A stretch of DNA of 64,000 nt, from contig NZ_SZQF01000006.1 in assembly GCF_005869935.1 (NCBI RefSeq), forward strand, positions 124,001 through 188,000, in the 5' to 3' direction. This DNA comes from Winogradskyella algicola. Its GTDB lineage: Bacteria > Bacteroidota > Bacteroidia > Flavobacteriales > Flavobacteriaceae. The notes below the pieces were generated by a model. That model had not been told where the DNA came from and ran no database searches. It was given only the letters and a program-made list of their open reading frames with translations. Shown here in pieces: positions 62,001-64,000 of the stretch. Every line of letters begins with the position of its first letter. Position 1 is the first letter of the stretch. The position numbers and the translations under genes are program-made.

Positions 62001-62723
62001 GAAAAAGGAAGTAACTCTGAACGTGAAATGGCAAATGCTATGTACTTAGCAGGTTTTGATGTTAAAGATGTACACATGACCGATTTAATTTCTGGTCGTG
62101 AGACTTTAGAAGACATTCAGTTCCTTGGTGCTGTTGGTGGTTTCTCAAACTCTGATGTTTTAGGCTCTGCAAAAGGTTGGGCTGGTGCTATTAAATACAA
62201 TGACAAAGCAAACGAAGTTATTAAAAATTTCTTTGAAAGAGAAGACACACTTTCGGTTGGTATTTGTAACGGTTGCCAGTTAATGATGGAACTAGATCTT
62301 ATTAATCCAGAGCATGAGCAGCATGGTAAAATGGTGCATAATGATTCTCATAAACACGAGAGCTCATTTATATCTGTAAAAATTCAAAAGAATAACTCTA
62401 TTATGCTTTCAACGCTAGCAGGTAGCACACTAGGAGTTTGGGTTTCTCATGGTGAAGGAAAATTCAACCTTCCTTATGCTGAAGATCAGTACAATATTGT
62501 TGCAAAGTATGGTTATGAAGAATATCCTCATAATCCAAATGGTTCAGATTTTAACACAGCTATGATGACTGATAAAACAGGAAGGCATTTGGTGACTATG
62601 CCACATATTGAAAGATCCACGTTCCAATGGAATTGGGCACACTATCCAGAAGGTCGCAAAGACGAAGTCTCACCTTGGCTAGAAGCGTTTGTTAACGCAA
62701 GAAAATGGATTGAAAAGCAATAG
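59061..62723 (+). CDS. purL: Phosphoribosylformylglycinamidine synthase (single-chain PurL)
   Basis: 1220 residues, the long form fusing the N-terminal, FGAM synthetase and glutaminase domains. Features: [44 protein letters not shown], the second half [16 protein letters not shown] and [14 protein letters not shown]; the glutaminase end has [13 protein letters not shown] with the nucleophile cysteine near 1068 and VSHGEGKF. It makes FGAM from FGAR, glutamine and ATP in purine synthesis. Single-gene unit after a terminator; TAAATTTG upstream is a possible -7 box. Confidence 0.97.
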   Translation: [1220 protein letters not shown]

Positions 62724-62807
62724 TGCCATTTCATAAGGCTTTTTAAGTCCTGAGCTCGTAAAAATCTTTAGTTTTAGTGCTAAAACTTGTGGTTTATGAT
62801 AAAAGTC

Positions 62808-62840
62808 ATTGTAACTTTATAGGGTCAGTGACTATGTTTG
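62808..62840 (+). promoter_or_regulatory. Possible sdhA promoter
   Basis: ATTG (62808-62811), 21 bases, TATGTTTG (62833-62840), about 40 bases before the ATG. Spacing is slightly long. It supports a transcription unit that begins with sdhA. Confidence 0.45.
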
Positions 62841-62882
62841 TCATTGAATAATGAAAACCAAAAGCTCCTTTAGTAAAAAAGA

Positions 62883-64000
62883 ATGCACTTAAATTCAAAA
62901 GTTCCCGAAGGCTCATTAGAAAAAAAATGGCAAAATTACCAGTTGAAATCCCAACTGATAAATCCTGCCAATAAAAAGAAACTCAGTGTTATTGTAGTTG
63001 GTTCTGGCTTGAGTGGTGCAGGTGCAGCTGCAACATTAGCAGAACTTGGTTACGACATAAAATGCTTCTGTTATCAGGATTCGGCCCGACGTGCGCATTC
63101 TGTAGCAGCACAAGGTGGTATAAATGCTGCTAAAAACTATCAACATGATGGAGATAGCGTTTATCGTATGTTTTATGACACATTAAAAGGTGGTGACTTT
63201 AGATCAAGAGAAGCCAATACTTACCGACTAGCAGAATTGTCTGCGCCATTAATAGATCATTTTGTACAACAAGGTGTACCGTTTGCCAGAGAGTATGGTG
63301 GTACCTTAGTAAATCGCAGTTTTGGTGGTGTACAGGTACAACGTACATTTTATGCAAGAGGCCAAACTGGGCAACAACTTTTACTGGCATCTTATTCGCA
63401 ATTGTATAAAATGATACATGCCAAAAAGGTTCAAATGTTTCCACGTAGTGAAATGGTTGACCTCGTGGTAATTAATGGAAAAGCAAAAGGTATTATAGTT
63501 CGTAATTTGGTTTCAGGCAAATTGGAGCGTTATGCTGCTGATGCCGTTGTTTTGGCAACTGGTGGTTATTCGAGGGTTTTCCGTCTTTCAACCTTAGCCA
63601 TTGGTTGTAATGGAAGTGCCCTATGGAAAGCACACAAAAAAGGAGCTTATTTCGCGGCACCGAGTTTTACACAAATCCATCCTACGGCATTACCACAGTC
63701 AAGTGAAGCGCAATCAAAACTGACCTTAATGTCAGAATCGTTACGAAACGATGGTCGTATTTGGGTACCAAAACAAAAAGAAGACAGCCGTAAACCAAAA
63801 GATATTTCTGAAGAAGAACGTGATTATTATCTAGAACGTCGCTATCCAAGTTTTGGAAATTTGGCACCAAGAGATATCGCCTCTAGAGCTGCAAAAGAAC
63901 GCATTGATGCAGGCTTTGGTGTAGGACGACTTAAAAATGCGGTCTATTTAGACTTTAAGCATGCTATTGAGAAGTTTGGTTTAGAAACCATAAAGGATCG
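62883..64000 (+). CDS. sdhA: Succinate dehydrogenase/fumarate reductase flavoprotein subunit, N-terminal part
   Basis: Partial: 372 codons before the window ends. Starts [23 protein letters not shown]-binding [19 protein letters not shown] (38-56), the covalent FAD histidine H72 in [47 protein letters not shown], and [13 protein letters not shown] are those of the Bacteroidota/epsilon-type SdhA/FrdA. The usual upstream sdhC cytochrome gene is missing: purL ends 159 bases before. Several positions differ from what I recall of typical flavobacterial SdhA, so this could be a second paralogue. Confidence 0.9.
   Translation, partial: MHLNSKVPEGSLEKKWQNYQLKSQLINPANKKKLSVIVVGSGLSGAGAAATLAELGYDIKCFCYQDSARRAHSVAAQGGINAAKNYQHDGDSVYRMFYDTLKGGDFRSREANTYRLAELSAPLIDHFVQQGVPFAREYGGTLVNRSFGGVQVQRTFYARGQTGQQLLLASYSQLYKMIHAKKVQMFPRSEMVDLVVINGKAKGIIVRNLVSGKLERYAADAVVLATGGYSRVFRLSTLAIGCNGSALWKAHKKGAYFAAPSFTQIHPTALPQSSEAQSKLTLMSESLRNDGRIWVPKQKEDSRKPKDISEEERDYYLERRYPSFGNLAPRDIASRAAKERIDAGFGVGRLKNAVYLDFKHAIEKFGLETIKD

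Noticed and set aside
1-64000. CRISPR array or defence island
   Set aside because: No regular direct repeats with unique spacers, no cas genes, restriction-modification genes or toxin-antitoxin modules recognised. The XRE/membrane pair is not a typical toxin-antitoxin system.
1-64000. tRNA or rRNA genes
   Set aside because: No cloverleaf-type sequence with a T-loop GTTC box and no rRNA segments were seen on reading the gaps.

Overview
This window is a stretch of a low-GC Bacteroidota chromosome, most probably a marine member of the Flavobacteriaceae. The signs are: type IX secretion tails (type A on two proteins, a gliding-type type B tail on one), a single-chain PurL of about 1220 residues, a zinc-free type B L31, DUF4252, DUF4199 and YCF48-like proteins, several ECF sigma factors with small anti-sigma-like partners, promoters of the Bacteroidota form (TTG about 19-20 bases upstream of TAnnTTTG), and almost no Shine-Dalgarno sequences. 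The genus cannot be fixed from the sequence alone.

Layout. 1-4973: YihY (cut by the window edge), nadC, rlmH, hpf, a secreted glycoside hydrolase and rdgB. 5073-11929: two lipoproteins (one inside a cassette-like unit bounded by inverted repeats), a DEAD-box helicase with a structured leader, a gliding-type T9SS protein and a carboxypeptidase-regulatory-like protein. 11926-18550: trmH, a class III sirtuin, an XRE regulator/membrane protein pair with repeated operator-like sites, a glycosyltransferase, a haem-binding-domain protein, a helical repeat protein and purB. 18571-22332: an ECF sigma operon ending in two DUF4252 genes, then an S41 protease. 22365-27954: a vitamin B12 uptake locus, with btuB under a cobalamin riboswitch and divergent btuF-, btuC- and btuD-like ABC genes. 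28029-34104: rmuC, a thioesterase, a T9SS protein, carB and rpmH. 34272-45893: cls, a lytic transglycosylase, a hydrolase, a GNAT protein, lipoproteins (one decayed), mtaB, a peptide-binding lipoprotein, a YhhN-like protein, a PD40 protein, a GlmU-like enzyme and L31. 46054-51699: an envelope and sugar cluster. 51812-56456: a candidate small RNA, then two ECF sigma/anti-sigma/Spy-like operons facing each other around a YCF48-like protein. 56604-64000: an RsmB-like methyltransferase, a secreted endonuclease I, purL and the start of sdhA.

The protein-coding content is mostly housekeeping and envelope biology; there are no phage, transposase, CRISPR or recognised defence genes. The interest lies in the non-coding layer. 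The best candidate is a roughly 83-nt RNA on the minus strand at about 51812-51894. It has its own promoter, a tandem 20-bp-period repeat directly upstream of the -33 element, a strong C-loop hairpin and an intrinsic terminator. Several short palindromic repeat families fill the intergenic spaces. One family has inserted in frame into three genes: a glycosyltransferase, mtaB and a peptide-binding lipoprotein. Other points are the inverted-repeat-bounded single-gene unit at 5645-6549, a 12-bp inverted repeat tying the end of the rlmH coding sequence to its 3' UTR, and a three-hairpin leader on the helicase.

All family names come from reading motifs, not from database searches. Coordinates of promoters, repeats and RNAs were read by eye.
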